This document shows, piece after piece, positions 44,227 through 54,200 of a DNA stretch of 64,000 nucleotides (position 1 is its first letter; each line of letters opens with the position of its first letter). The position numbers and the translations under genes are program-made. Source of the stretch: JALZVT01 sp964611345 (GTDB taxonomy: Bacteria > Pseudomonadota > Gammaproteobacteria > Pseudomonadales > Azotimanducaceae). The notes under the pieces are model-generated. The model saw only the letters and a program-made list of their open reading frames with translations. It did not search any database and had not been told where the DNA came from. The DNA is taken from NCBI GenBank assembly GCA_964611345.1, contig CAZSYU010000005.1, positions 1 to 64,000 on the forward strand, given 5' to 3'.

Positions 44227-45432
44227 GTGGATCGGCAGATTTTCCACTCTTCTCCAGACCAAGCTGTTCCAGAAGACCGGGCCCTAGAAGACGCTCCCTC
44301 AGAAGATAGTTACCCCGCCAAAAAATCGCTGCGCATCGGTGTGGATGCTCGCCCCCTCAGCTTTCCGCACAGCGGTATCGGTCAGTATCTTCACGCCTTG
44401 CTTAAAATTCTGTTACCCGCCACCACTGGCAGAGTGCGGTGGTACCTGTACTCTGACCGCTGTTTGCCGGAAGACTTTCCCTTGCACGACAGCGTTTTGC
44501 GGTGTGGTTCGAACTCATCGAGGCTCTTAAGTACGGGCTTTGCGCAATGCTACTTTGGGCGTTGGGCAAAAGCCGATCAGTTGGATGTATTCTGGTCCCC
44601 TCGCCATCAACTACCAGTGAGCCTCTCCAGGAAAATTCGCAGCGTCGTGACACTGCACGATCTGGTCTTTGAGACGCACCCGCAAACCATGACGGGCTCC
44701 GGCAGGACACTGGAACGACTCTTAACCCCGCGGTCTCTAAAAGCAGCAGATGCGATTATCACTACCTCAAAGTCAGTACTGAGCGAGCTGACAGCCTACA
44801 ATGCAGAGTTGCCACCCAAAACTCGAGTGATCCCCTTGAGCAGTAATATCGCCGACTTCTCGACCACTGAGCGGGCCATCACTTTGCCGGCCAGGCCCTA
44901 TATTCTGTTCTGCGGCAGCACAGAGCCAAGAAAAAATCTTAACCGATTACTGCGCTCTTTCGTGCGCCTGCACGCTGAACCATCCCCACCGCCACAGCGC
45001 CTGGTCATTGTTTCAGGAGGTGGTTGGAAAGACGCCACTACAAAAGCAATCATGGACGAACATCATGCAATGGTCGAAATACACCGTAACGTAACGGAAG
45101 CACAAAAAGCCGCACTCCTGCGCAACGCTGACTTCCTGGTCTTACCATCGCTCACCGAAGGGTTTGGTATTCCTCTGGTAGAAGCGCAAAAACTTGCTAT
45201 ACCAATACTCACTTCGAATACCGGCGCCATGCCAGAGGTTGCCCGCGAAGCCGCTAGATACGTTGATCCCTACGATGAAAACTCTATAACCAATGCTCTC
45301 CGGGAGATGTGCATGAACGCAGGACTGCGTGAGCGGCTGAGCGCAAACGCTCGCCTACAGGCAGACGACTTCAATTGGCAACGATCGGCAATGGCCACCC
45401 TGGAGGTTTTGCAAAGTGCAGCAACCCACTAG
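44227..45432 (+). CDS. Glycosyltransferase family 4, mannosyltransferase-like
   Basis: 401 residues. After a 35-residue hydrophilic N-terminus comes LRIGVDARPLSFPHSGIGQY, then the donor domain with YILFCGSTEPRKNLNRLLRS and the motif LPSLTEGFGIPLVEAQKL. This is the pattern of WbdB/MtfB-like GT4 mannosyl- or rhamnosyltransferases. GTG start at 44227 after AGGGGG; a shorter start cannot be excluded. Its stop overlaps the start of the next gene, so the two are coupled. Confidence 0.87.
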   Translation: MDRQIFHSSPDQAVPEDRALEDAPSEDSYPAKKSLRIGVDARPLSFPHSGIGQYLHALLKILLPATTGRVRWYLYSDRCLPEDFPLHDSVLRCGSNSSRLLSTGFAQCYFGRWAKADQLDVFWSPRHQLPVSLSRKIRSVVTLHDLVFETHPQTMTGSGRTLERLLTPRSLKAADAIITTSKSVLSELTAYNAELPPKTRVIPLSSNIADFSTTERAITLPARPYILFCGSTEPRKNLNRLLRSFVRLHAEPSPPPQRLVIVSGGGWKDATTKAIMDEHHAMVEIHRNVTEAQKAALLRNADFLVLPSLTEGFGIPLVEAQKLAIPILTSNTGAMPEVAREAARYVDPYDENSITNALREMCMNAGLRERLSANARLQADDFNWQRSAMATLEVLQSAATH

Positions 45433-46171
45433 GGAAGCAACGGTGGTGATAACCGGCCACAACGGCGGCATCGGTTCTGTCATCACTAAACAACTTCTGC
45501 ACGAAGGATATTGTGTGCTCGGCATCGACAACGCATCAGGTGATGGCAGTGTTGCCGAGTTGCAGATAGAGCTTGCAAACCTTGCCGATCGTGATGAGCG
45601 TGTGGAGAGATTTGTTACGGCCCAACTGGGCGATGGCCAGTTAAGCGCGCTAATCAATTGCGCAGCCACTCAGATCACCGGTGACTTCGAATCACTCGGA
45701 CGCAGTGCCCTCATGCATTCGCTTGCCGCCAATGCCATTGCGCCCGTCTTGCTCACCCAACAACTGCTGCCACGACTGCGACGAACAAAACACAGGACAA
45801 CACCGGGAACTGTGATAAACATCGGCAGCATCCATAGCCGATTAACAAAACGCGGCTTCGCGCCCTACGCAATCTCCAAGGCTGCCCTTGCTGGCGTGAC
45901 GAGGAGTCTAGCGCTGGAACTCGGCACGCAGGTCAGAACGCTTGAGATACAGCCCGCCGCAATAGCCTCACCAATGTTGGAGGTTGGCTTCACCGATGAC
46001 CAGGAAGCCAGAAAAGCCCTCGATCAGGTTCACCCAACAGGCAAGATAGGTTCACCACAGGACGTCGCCAACACTGTATCGCTCATTCTGCAACACCCTT
46101 CGAGCTTCTTAAACGGCGGTGTGATCAACTTGGATGGTGGTCTGTCGTTTGCGCTAAAGGATCCTTGCTAG
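45416..46171 (+). CDS. Short-chain dehydrogenase in the polysaccharide locus
   Basis: 251 residues: VVITGHNGGIGSVITKQLL for cofactor, INCAATQ in place of NNAG, INIGSIHSRL with YAISKAAL for catalysis, and a C-terminal LDGGLSFAL. Acidic residue after the second strand (GIDNASG) suggests NAD(H). It probably oxidises or reduces a sugar precursor of the O-chain, because it is coupled to a glycosyltransferase by a 17-base overlap; the substrate is unknown. Confidence 0.85.
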   Translation: MQQPTREATVVITGHNGGIGSVITKQLLHEGYCVLGIDNASGDGSVAELQIELANLADRDERVERFVTAQLGDGQLSALINCAATQITGDFESLGRSALMHSLAANAIAPVLLTQQLLPRLRRTKHRTTPGTVINIGSIHSRLTKRGFAPYAISKAALAGVTRSLALELGTQVRTLEIQPAAIASPMLEVGFTDDQEARKALDQVHPTGKIGSPQDVANTVSLILQHPSSFLNGGVINLDGGLSFALKDPC

Positions 46172-46181
46172 CAGTTAGCGC

Positions 46182-47012
46182 CTAATTATTAGTACCAGAC
46201 CGAAGTCCATTGCGGGCGTTTGTCAACTCTGCAGCCAAGGTTTCTCGCTGAGCCATAAACACCCGCCGCGAACGCCATTCGACAAAACGCCGCAATAAAC
46301 CGCCCACAAGCCTGTCCCAGGGGTATCTACGAATAGCGTACCGCTTATGAATCAGGTCAATCTCCCGGCGACCTTGCGTTGCCAAAAGAGTGCTTGTCTT
46401 CGAGTCGGCGTGCACACGAAAAGCCCCAAGATAGTCATCAATACGCTCCAGACGCCCCGTCGCCATCAACCGCACAAAAAAGTCATAGTCCAGAGCAAAC
46501 TCTAATTCACTATCGATACCGCCGACGCTATGCATCGCGCTCGAGCGCCAAAAGCAGGTCTCCTGAGGAATGTAATCCCAGCGTTGCATGAGATAGTTCG
46601 AGTGCGCAGGCAAAGCCCATACGCCGGTGGCATTGCTTTGTGCGTCAATGAACAACCGATGGCTATACACCCCCGTCAGTTCCTCGCGACTCGAGAAAAG
46701 CCGCCGCACCTTGGCCAACGCTCCGGGTAACAACAGATCATCACTATTGATATAGCAACAGATATCTGCCGTGAAGTTGTTGTACGCCCATGCCAACGCA
46801 CCGGCCTGAGAGAGTGTCGAATCCACGCGCACATGCGAAATGGAATCTCCATAAGCACGCAGGATTGCCTCGGTGTCATCCGTCGAGTCACCGTCGACAA
46901 CGACATAGAGGTCTTGAGCTTCGAGCTGAGAAACAACACTCCTGATAGTGCTTTCAATATACTGGCCTTGATTCAAAGACGGAGTGACAATCAATATGCT
47001 CATGGCATCCAT
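46182..47012 (-). CDS. Glycosyltransferase family 2
   Basis: 276 residues, GT-A fold: MSILIVTPSLNQGQYIESTI, the VDGDSTDDTEAIL strand and a DxD-like CYINSDDLLLPGA, then FALDYDFFVRLMATG, typical of inverting transferases in polysaccharide loci. The ATG at 47012 is chosen because AGG lies 8 bases before it; ATG at 47003 is the alternative. It is divergent from the next GT2, 29 bases apart, and convergent with the SDR gene. Donor and linkage unknown. Confidence 0.86.
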   Translation of the reverse strand: MDAMSILIVTPSLNQGQYIESTIRSVVSQLEAQDLYVVVDGDSTDDTEAILRAYGDSISHVRVDSTLSQAGALAWAYNNFTADICCYINSDDLLLPGALAKVRRLFSSREELTGVYSHRLFIDAQSNATGVWALPAHSNYLMQRWDYIPQETCFWRSSAMHSVGGIDSELEFALDYDFFVRLMATGRLERIDDYLGAFRVHADSKTSTLLATQGRREIDLIHKRYAIRRYPWDRLVGGLLRRFVEWRSRRVFMAQRETLAAELTNARNGLRSGTNN

Positions 47013-47041
47013 CGTAACAACCTGCTGCCCGCATAAGCGAT

Positions 47042-47857
47042 ATGGATAGCCGAGGGCCACTGCCAGACCCCCAAAATGCACCACTGCTATCGGTGATCAC
47101 TGTTGTGCGCAACGGCGCTGCTACTATCGAGCGAACCCTGCAAAGCGTGATCTCGCAAAAAACACCGGCGATCGAATACCTGGTGCTCGATGGCGCCTCC
47201 ACCGACGAAACCCTGCACCACATCAAGCACTACGCGAACGATATCGATTACTGGCACAGCAAACCCGATGCCGGAATCGCAGCGGCTTTCAATGCCGGTC
47301 TTGAGCTCGCTCGAGGTCAGTATCTAAGCTTTCTCAATGCTGACGACTGGTACGCACCTGGTGCGCTGTCCACGGTGCAGGCCGTGCTGCAGGAAGACCC
47401 ATCCATTAAGTGGCTGTGTGGCGCAATCAACTACTCCGACCCCTGGTCTGACTTTCAACGCGTGGAACTCGCCGAACCAAAGAACTTGTCAAGATATATG
47501 TCTGTTTATCACCCCTCGATGGTCATCGAGAGAGCCACCCATCAGCGCGTGGGCCTCTACAACGAAAACCTCGACTATGCGATGGACAGCGAATGGACCC
47601 ACCGCGCGCTCAAGAGCGGCGTTAGCCCCAAGATCCTGCCCACCGTTATCGCCAATATGACTCTCGGTGGCACAAGCAATCAGCACCTGGCGCGGGCGCT
47701 GGCAGAGTACAGAACCTCCGTCCTCGCCAATGAACTGTGCGGCCCCGCAAAGGCGAATTACTATTTTGTGCGCCAATGGCTAGTGCACACGGCCTTAAAG
47801 TCAGGCTGGGTTCGCGCACTGCTCAAGAGTCGCGCGCCTGGAGGCAGCAACTCCTGA
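47042..47857 (+). CDS. Glycosyltransferase family 2
   Basis: 271 residues: LLSVITVVRNGAATIERTLQ, VLDGASTDETL and the DxD region LSFLNADDWYAPGAL, then CGAINYSDPW and LDYAMDSEWTHRALKSG. Closest in style to GT2 enzymes such as WcaA/WbbE-type that use UDP- or GDP-sugars. ATG start at 47042. It is the first gene of a co-directional group leading to the coiled-coil protein and the ABC exporter. Confidence 0.87.
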   Translation: MDSRGPLPDPQNAPLLSVITVVRNGAATIERTLQSVISQKTPAIEYLVLDGASTDETLHHIKHYANDIDYWHSKPDAGIAAAFNAGLELARGQYLSFLNADDWYAPGALSTVQAVLQEDPSIKWLCGAINYSDPWSDFQRVELAEPKNLSRYMSVYHPSMVIERATHQRVGLYNENLDYAMDSEWTHRALKSGVSPKILPTVIANMTLGGTSNQHLARALAEYRTSVLANELCGPAKANYYFVRQWLVHTALKSGWVRALLKSRAPGGSNS

Positions 47858-47864
47858 AGTGTTG

Positions 47865-47881
47865 CCTAACTATTAGTTAGG
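47865..47881 (+). other. Perfect short inverted repeat between GT2 and the coiled-coil gene
   Basis: CCTAACT (47865-47871) and AGTTAGG (47875-47881) pair perfectly around ATT. No T tract follows, so it is more likely an operator-like palindrome or weak pause hairpin than a terminator. It lies 8 bases after the GT2 stop. Confidence 0.4.
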
Positions 47882-47936
47882 TATGATTGCCTCGCTACAA
47901 GCTACGACCCCAATAGCACTACGAGACACATCCTGA

Positions 47937-49247
47937 GTGATCGCCAATATCAGCTATATAATGATCTGGGCAGCCATTGGCCTAGGCTGCCTGGCAACAG
48001 CGTTTTATTCTCGTCACCGTATGGATATTCGCGATCGGCTAATGAAAGAGGATTTGCAAAACACTCTGGATGCGCAGCAGGCTAGCCAGAACAACACCAT
48101 CCGCGAGCTACAGGAGGAGCGTGAACGCGTGGCAAAAACTCTGGAAGCCCTGCGAACACGGGTCCAAACCATTATCGACGACGCACCGCAACATGATACG
48201 AATATCCTGCAAAAAGCTCTCGCAAATGTGCACACCGAACTGGGCCCAACACTCGAACGGCTGACCATAACCACCCAAGAGACCACATCCGAGTTAGCGG
48301 GCGTGAGCGCAACCATTCGTAGTGCAGAATCCACCGCGCTAACCCACGCGCAGCAACTCACAACACTGAACGCCACATCGAACAACAGTGGCGAAGAAAT
48401 CAAGCTGCTAAAAAAGGAACTGAGCCAGTTGCGCGCTTTTGCAGAAGCAGCCAACACCAACGCTAACAACACCGCAGCACAGGTTGGTGGCCTTTGGACA
48501 GACATCGAAAGCAACTTCGCAACAGAGCGCCTGGGTGATGTTGAACAACTGGCAATCGTTGCCGCCAACATGGCTGGTGCGGGACTTGCGAAACTACAGT
48601 TGGATGCCCCCTCCAGCATCTCCCCGATGCTCCATGGGCATTCCATGATGATGTATCAAATGCTAATGGATGCCAGTTCGAATCGTGTTCCTAAGGCAGA
48701 ACAAGGGTTTCAACTGCTTGAGATTGGCACCACCCGAGAGAAATGGTGGTCGCAAATGTCCACCTCCCGGCTGGCCGCAACCTGTCGAACCCTCAACTAC
48801 CGCATGATCACCGTTGATGTTGATCAGCGAAACACCGCATCAGGATTGAAAGCCAATCGATTCTACGACAACACTGTTAGCGCAGAGACAGCTCTGGGCG
48901 AGGAGTTTGTAGCTAACTGGGAAGGTAAGCTTCCGCCGTATATCTATATCGACGCATATGACTATGAACACGAACATCATTCAAAAGATCGTCAGGCGCG
49001 CTACTTGGAACTGCAGGGCGAGCAGATTTCGAATGAAGCCTGCTGGGAAATGCACTACAAGTGCGCTGTGGAGTTTGTTGCGAAGTGTCCGGACAATGGC
49101 ATTGTCGTCTTTGACGACGTTTTCCAAGAAGATGGCGAATGGCTCGGTAAGGGCAAAACAGCAGCGCCCTACATGCTTAAAAACGGTTTCGAGCTGATCG
49201 CTCAGAACCCTCAAACCGCCGTTTTCAGGAAACGACCGGTCGAGTGA
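47937..49247 (+). CDS. Membrane-anchored coiled-coil protein with methyltransferase-like domain
   Basis: 436 residues in three parts. Residues 4-24 are a single membrane helix (IMIWAAIGLGCLATAFYS). Residues about 30-195 are an uninterrupted, highly charged helical region with heptad character. The C-terminal 235 residues resemble a class I methyltransferase fold: FQLLEIGTTREKWWSQ for motif I, MITVDVDQ for the ribose-binding acidic strand, PYIYIDAYDYEHEHHS and GIVVFDDVFQEDGE. Motif I lacks the usual G-x-G-x-G, so activity is uncertain. It is followed directly by wzm (7 bases) and wzt; a role in chain termination or length control is inferred. GTG start. Confidence 0.75.
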   Translation: MIANISYIMIWAAIGLGCLATAFYSRHRMDIRDRLMKEDLQNTLDAQQASQNNTIRELQEERERVAKTLEALRTRVQTIIDDAPQHDTNILQKALANVHTELGPTLERLTITTQETTSELAGVSATIRSAESTALTHAQQLTTLNATSNNSGEEIKLLKKELSQLRAFAEAANTNANNTAAQVGGLWTDIESNFATERLGDVEQLAIVAANMAGAGLAKLQLDAPSSISPMLHGHSMMMYQMLMDASSNRVPKAEQGFQLLEIGTTREKWWSQMSTSRLAATCRTLNYRMITVDVDQRNTASGLKANRFYDNTVSAETALGEEFVANWEGKLPPYIYIDAYDYEHEHHSKDRQARYLELQGEQISNEACWEMHYKCAVEFVAKCPDNGIVVFDDVFQEDGEWLGKGKTAAPYMLKNGFELIAQNPQTAVFRKRPVE

Positions 49248-49254
49248 GTTCGGT

Positions 49255-50007
49255 GTGAACTGGGCGTTCTACAGGCAGCAACTGGGCACATGGCTGGACT
49301 CTGAGCGAGAGCAAGGTTCACTGTGGCTGCTGTGGTTCGTGTTACTTCCTCTCGCGCCTCTGGTTGCCTACATGATGTTAGGCCTGTTACGCGTGTTGCC
49401 AGGCACCGATGACATTCCACGCGCTCTATATATCGTTCTCGGCATGACGGCCTGGATGTTGTTTTCTGAGGCGACACAAAGTCCGGGACAGAGTATCACT
49501 CGAAATCGCAGCAGCTTTGTGCGCCAGGAAATCAATCTGTTCGAGTTATTAACCGCGTGGCTGCCCGGCCGCATGACTGTACTGGCAATGCAGATTTGCT
49601 TTTGCCTGGTCGCCGCCTGGTTGCTAAAACCTTTTAGTCTCGCTGGGTTTTCTACCTACCTGGGCCTGCTATTCGTGGGCCTGATTTTGTTCATCAGCTT
49701 TGGCGCCATAATCGGCATACTCGGCCTGATCGCACCAGGGTTCGCCAAACTTGTCGAAACTTCAAATCGGTTTCTGTTGTTTGTTAGTGCCGCCATTTTT
49801 CCATTGCCTGATAGCGAGACGATCGCCCTCCTCAAACAGGCCAATCCCTATTACGTTTTCATAGATGCCAGTCGTCAGGCACTGTTCGATCTGTCAGTGC
49901 CATGGGAGTTGGTGGGTTATTGGTTACTGGGTGGAGGTGTTGTTCTGATTATCCTATTCGCCCGCCTGCCCGCAATCAGCGCAGACGTTCGGGAATTCTT
50001 GCAATGA
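49255..50007 (+). CDS. wzm: Polysaccharide ABC exporter permease Wzm
   Basis: 250 residues, six membrane helices of the ABC-2 type; the GITAWMLFSEAT-like segment (GMTAWMLFSEATQSPGQSI) and NPYYVFIDASRQALFD before the last helices match polysaccharide exporters. With Wzt it moves an undecaprenol-linked O-chain across the inner membrane. GTG start, with the stop overlapping wzt (ATGA). The N-terminal amphipathic part is short. Confidence 0.88.
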   Translation: MNWAFYRQQLGTWLDSEREQGSLWLLWFVLLPLAPLVAYMMLGLLRVLPGTDDIPRALYIVLGMTAWMLFSEATQSPGQSITRNRSSFVRQEINLFELLTAWLPGRMTVLAMQICFCLVAAWLLKPFSLAGFSTYLGLLFVGLILFISFGAIIGILGLIAPGFAKLVETSNRFLLFVSAAIFPLPDSETIALLKQANPYYVFIDASRQALFDLSVPWELVGYWLLGGGVVLIILFARLPAISADVREFLQ

Positions 50008-51263
50008 TCAGGGTCAAGGTAGGCAACCTTTCAAAGAGTTACCCGATTGCAATCAATGGCAAGCGCGCGCGACTTCGGCATCAGATGATGCGCCACTGGT
50101 TTGGCCTGGGCTCAAACCAAAACGCCACCGGTGAACCGTCCGATGCAGAGGTGCGCAGGGCCCTACAGAATGTATCGTTTGACCTGACGCAAGGTGATTC
50201 ACTCGCAATTATCGGCCGCAACGGGGCAGGCAAATCAACGCTTCTCAAACTCATCGCCGGCAACCTACAACCCGACTCCGGCACTCTGAACGTCAGCGGC
50301 AAGGTGGGTGGACTTATCGAGCTCGGCTCCGGACTCGAACCCACAAAGTCCGGACGCGATAACGCACGGGCCAGGGCGCAACTTCTAGGCGTTGAAAAGT
50401 CTCAGCTCAGCCATTTTATCGAGGCTATCAACGACTTCGCAGAGCTCGATGACCAATTTGAAGATCCAGTGAATAGTTACTCTACAGGCATGCGCGCGCG
50501 CCTGGGGTTTGCGATCTCCGTCATGTTGCCTTTCGACATCATGGTGTGCGACGAAGCACTAAGTGTCGGTGACGCCCGCTTCGCTGCAAAATGTCTGGCC
50601 AAGATTAACGAACTGAAAGAACAGCGGGTCTTTTTGTTTGTATCGCATTCAATGACAATGGTGCAAAGGTTTTGCGCGCAGGCCATTGTGCTGGACAAAG
50701 GCGAGATGGTCTTCAGTGGCAGTGCAACAGACGGCGTGGCGTTTTATGAAAACAGCATCCTGCACATGTCTGAAGCCCACGTTAAAAGCACAGACGATTT
50801 CGCACGCCGAGAGCAAAGCACCAAAATTACCAACGCACAGCGCAGCTTTTTGGAGCCGTTGCTGATCAATCGCGAGAAGATCGAGCGCTGGGAAAGCGCA
50901 TTTACACTCGACGGCAGTCAATTACGCTTTACCTGGTCAATCACTGCCCGCGACAACTGGAAGGAGGATATAAATCATCGCTTTGGCTTCCCGATCTTTG
51001 CCGATGACGGCAGCATGCTGTTCTCCTGCACCCATGAAGACATAAACAACGGCTGGCCTGTAGCTAACCGCACCATCACTGGCACGCTTCATATCAATCA
51101 TCACGGCCTGCATCCGGGAGTGTACTACCCTGTACTTGCATTCTATGAAGGCCTTGAGCCGATCTTGCGCCAACCACTAAACGAGCTAGTTATTCCATCC
51201 ACCGGGCTACCAGGCTTTGGTGTTTACAATGCCGAGCATCAGTGGCTGCTCGGAGACGCATAA
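50004..51263 (+). CDS. wzt: Polysaccharide ABC exporter ATPase Wzt with C-terminal extension
   Basis: 419 residues. The ATPase (about 1-240) has Walker A GRNGAGKSTLLKLIAG, signature YSTGMRARLGFAI and Walker B MVCDEALSVGD; YPIAINGKRARLRHQMMRHW is the Wzt-type insertion. After residue 270 comes a beta-rich domain of about 140 residues that looks like the Wzt carbohydrate-binding domain, which in E. coli O8/O9a reads the modified chain terminus. That fits the methyltransferase-like gene two places upstream. ATG at 50004 chosen; upstream codons in frame lie inside wzm. Confidence 0.92.
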   Translation: MIRVKVGNLSKSYPIAINGKRARLRHQMMRHWFGLGSNQNATGEPSDAEVRRALQNVSFDLTQGDSLAIIGRNGAGKSTLLKLIAGNLQPDSGTLNVSGKVGGLIELGSGLEPTKSGRDNARARAQLLGVEKSQLSHFIEAINDFAELDDQFEDPVNSYSTGMRARLGFAISVMLPFDIMVCDEALSVGDARFAAKCLAKINELKEQRVFLFVSHSMTMVQRFCAQAIVLDKGEMVFSGSATDGVAFYENSILHMSEAHVKSTDDFARREQSTKITNAQRSFLEPLLINREKIERWESAFTLDGSQLRFTWSITARDNWKEDINHRFGFPIFADDGSMLFSCTHEDINNGWPVANRTITGTLHINHHGLHPGVYYPVLAFYEGLEPILRQPLNELVIPSTGLPGFGVYNAEHQWLLGDA

Positions 51264-51264
51264 T

Positions 51265-54200
51265 CTAGATGAAACGCCGCACCGCAGGCAACCGTGACCG
51301 AATCCCGAGTCGAGCCGCGCGATAGATAAACTTGAGTTTACTCTGCAGGCTAACCGGGCCGGTTTCGCCACTCGCTATTGAAAAAGCAGCATTAGTAAGA
51401 TGTGCTCGAAACATCTGCGGGCTCACATCACTATTACAGAATTCTGCATAGGAAGTATGCGAGCGCGCCACTAGTTCCTCTCGCTCCGCAGGGTGCAAGT
51501 TCATCAGGCCCGCGATAGCAGACTTGACAGCAGTGGCACTATTTTCGGTACAAACATGACCAATCGCCCGACTTTCACAAAAGCTAATAGTTTCGATATC
51601 TCGAGGACCAATGAGCAGCACGGGCGCACCGGCGTTCAGATAGTCCGCCAGTTTATTGGCTATGGAATAACGCACGTAGGCAATAGACTGCGCATCAAAA
51701 TTATAGCCAATCAGCAGCAAATCGCTGCTGGCGAGCAACCCAGGATACTCAGCATCACTGGCCATTTCGTGGATGTGTACATTTGTAGAGCCAATCGACT
51801 CAGCGAACTCCATGTACCAGGGCATGGTGTATATATCTAAGCGCGCACGCATGCCCTCGCCATTCAACTCTTCAACGGCGCGCGAGACCATCGCTATGGT
51901 CTCGCGCGTCATCGTCGCATCGAGGCCGCCGCAGTAACGAATGGTATAGGTTTCATCACTAACCTTTGAGGCAGTCGGCTGATCCGTTACATAGTTTGCA
52001 AGCGGAAAAAACGATCTACCGTAGCGCTCCTTGTAGGCATCAGCCATGCCGGGTGAGATCGCCAGACGACCCGCGGAAAGGTCTAGCATCTCGCGCATTC
52101 TTGCCTGGAACATTGGCTGCAATTGTTCCAGATCATGGCGTGACACCCAATCGTCCATGACGTGGGTGACTACAGGCACCTGTAAGGCTGCAATTAGCCT
52201 TAAACAGACTTCAAAGTAGTAAGTAGGGTTAGCGCTCGGTCGAAAGTAGATGACGTGGGGGCGAAAATGCAACGCTACTCCATGTACATCATGATCATCG
52301 TCGTGAGCACTGATACTGCGAGAGCGAACCTGTGCAACATCGGCACTAGGTGAGGTATAAAGCTGCAAGATGTCGCAGTCTTCCATATTCTTAAAGTAGT
52401 GGCTCTTAACCGCCCCTGTAGCACACTGTGAGTTAACTTCGCTGGCTGAAAGCACCAGTACGCGCAGTTTTTCGCCGCGAGCATCCAGGCTTCTTTGCTG
52501 AACCTGTGCCGCGCTAATAAACGCTTCTTCCAGCGACACTCGCGGGAACACCTCTAAATGCCCACCGGAAGTGGCATTCAGCAATGTCCGTCCTGCGTCT
52601 TCGTAAGCAACTCGCGCAAGCTGGTACACCTTTTCCATTTCGGAGACATCCGCGGCTTGCCATTGCTTACCTTTGAAATAGTCAGCGCGGAAGTGATTGA
52701 CATCATCAGTCTTCTGATCGATTGGCTGCCCTTCGATCGACCCTTCGGGCTGCACATAGGAATGATCGAACCCGATCAGCAGCACGCGCTCGTACCCAAG
52801 GCTATAGGCTAGCTGCATGTTGAAAAAGGAAACGGTACTACGCCAGGAGATCTCCTTGTCGACAGCAGTAGAGAACTCTGGGTTGAGTGTTGCATTAAGA
52901 AACAAGGCATTCGTGTCATCGGCAAAGTAGGGCGATAGCCACGCTGGATAAACCTTGGTAACCCCAACCAACTCGTTGAACTGTTCAGACCCTTGCTCGG
53001 CAACCATTCTATTAGTCACTGTTACGTACTTCGCCAATGCAAGCAGCTCTTTATCGTAGTATGCGAAATTACTAACGATCAGGTCGAACCCTGCTAACAA
53101 TGACCAGTCGCTCCCGTTTAGAGACGGGCCATTACCAACAATCACACAGGTGCGCGACTTATTGAGAGCACGGCGAGATTCCAGATGCTCGCGAACTCTG
53201 ACTTGCTGTTGATCAAACCAGTCTTTATCGAGCTCGCAAAGAAATTCACCAGGAACCGTATAGCTGACAGATTCTTTCCCTTTGCGCACCTGCCAACTCA
53301 ATGGCTTACCTTCTGCCAGAGCGCCGGGCTGAGTTGCTTCCGCCTCACCCGTCAGCCAGTTCTTTACCGGGTTTTCATACCCACAATGCTCGAGATAGTG
53401 AGCGAGAGTTGCGTTCTTTTCAGTCGCTTCGGGGGTCGCCTCGCGCAATGTGGATTGCGCAGAAAATTGCGAATTCCAAGTGCGGTGTAGCTCACCCATC
53501 GTACGCTTTTTATCAACTTCAGAGCCGGATCCATGGGTAACAATGCCATCCGCCCCGGTCAACAGATAGTCGGCGTAGCGCTCAATCCACTTATAGTGAG
53601 CGTAGCCAAAGTGCTTTTTAACGGTGCGTAAATGCTCAATATAGGACTCACCACGTCGGCTGGCTGTCTTCATCTCACCCCACCATCTGTGATGAGAAAG
53701 CACCCGATCAAGGTATTTCCATTTTGCGCCTGCTAGCGCAAGGCGCACCCAAAATTCGTAGTCGAGCGTAAACTCAAAATCAGCATCAAGCGCTCCTGCT
53801 TTTTCGATCATCCGCCTGTGAATGAAAACTGATGGTTGGATGATGCCTACCTGGTATTGCAGAGAAGCCTTCAACCCCTCTACATCAGAATTCACAAAGC
53901 CTTCGCGGAGAAACTGTCCGTCTTCGTCTACAAAGTGCGCAGCACCGTACACAATATCAACTTCTGGATCCGCATCGAATGTAGCGGCAACATGTTCGAG
54001 AACCCTGTTGTCTGGATACACATCGTCGGAGTTTAACCAACACAGTATGTCACCCGTTGCCGCAGCAAAGCCTTTGTTAATGCCATCAGCCTGACCCTCA
54101 TCAGGCTCGTTGATCAATCGAATACCACTCTGCTTGCGCGCGATTTCTGTAGCACCGTCTGTCGAGCCAGGGTCGACAATAATATTTTCGACGTTCGCAT

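Noticed and set aside
44219..44287. 22-codon upstream frame overlapping the glycosyltransferase start
   Set aside because: The AGGGGG is only 2 bases from this ATG, too close for a ribosome binding site, and better placed for the GTG at 44227.
47865..47881. Intrinsic terminator after the GT2 gene
   Set aside because: The stem is short and A/T-rich and no T tract follows; downstream genes look co-transcribed.
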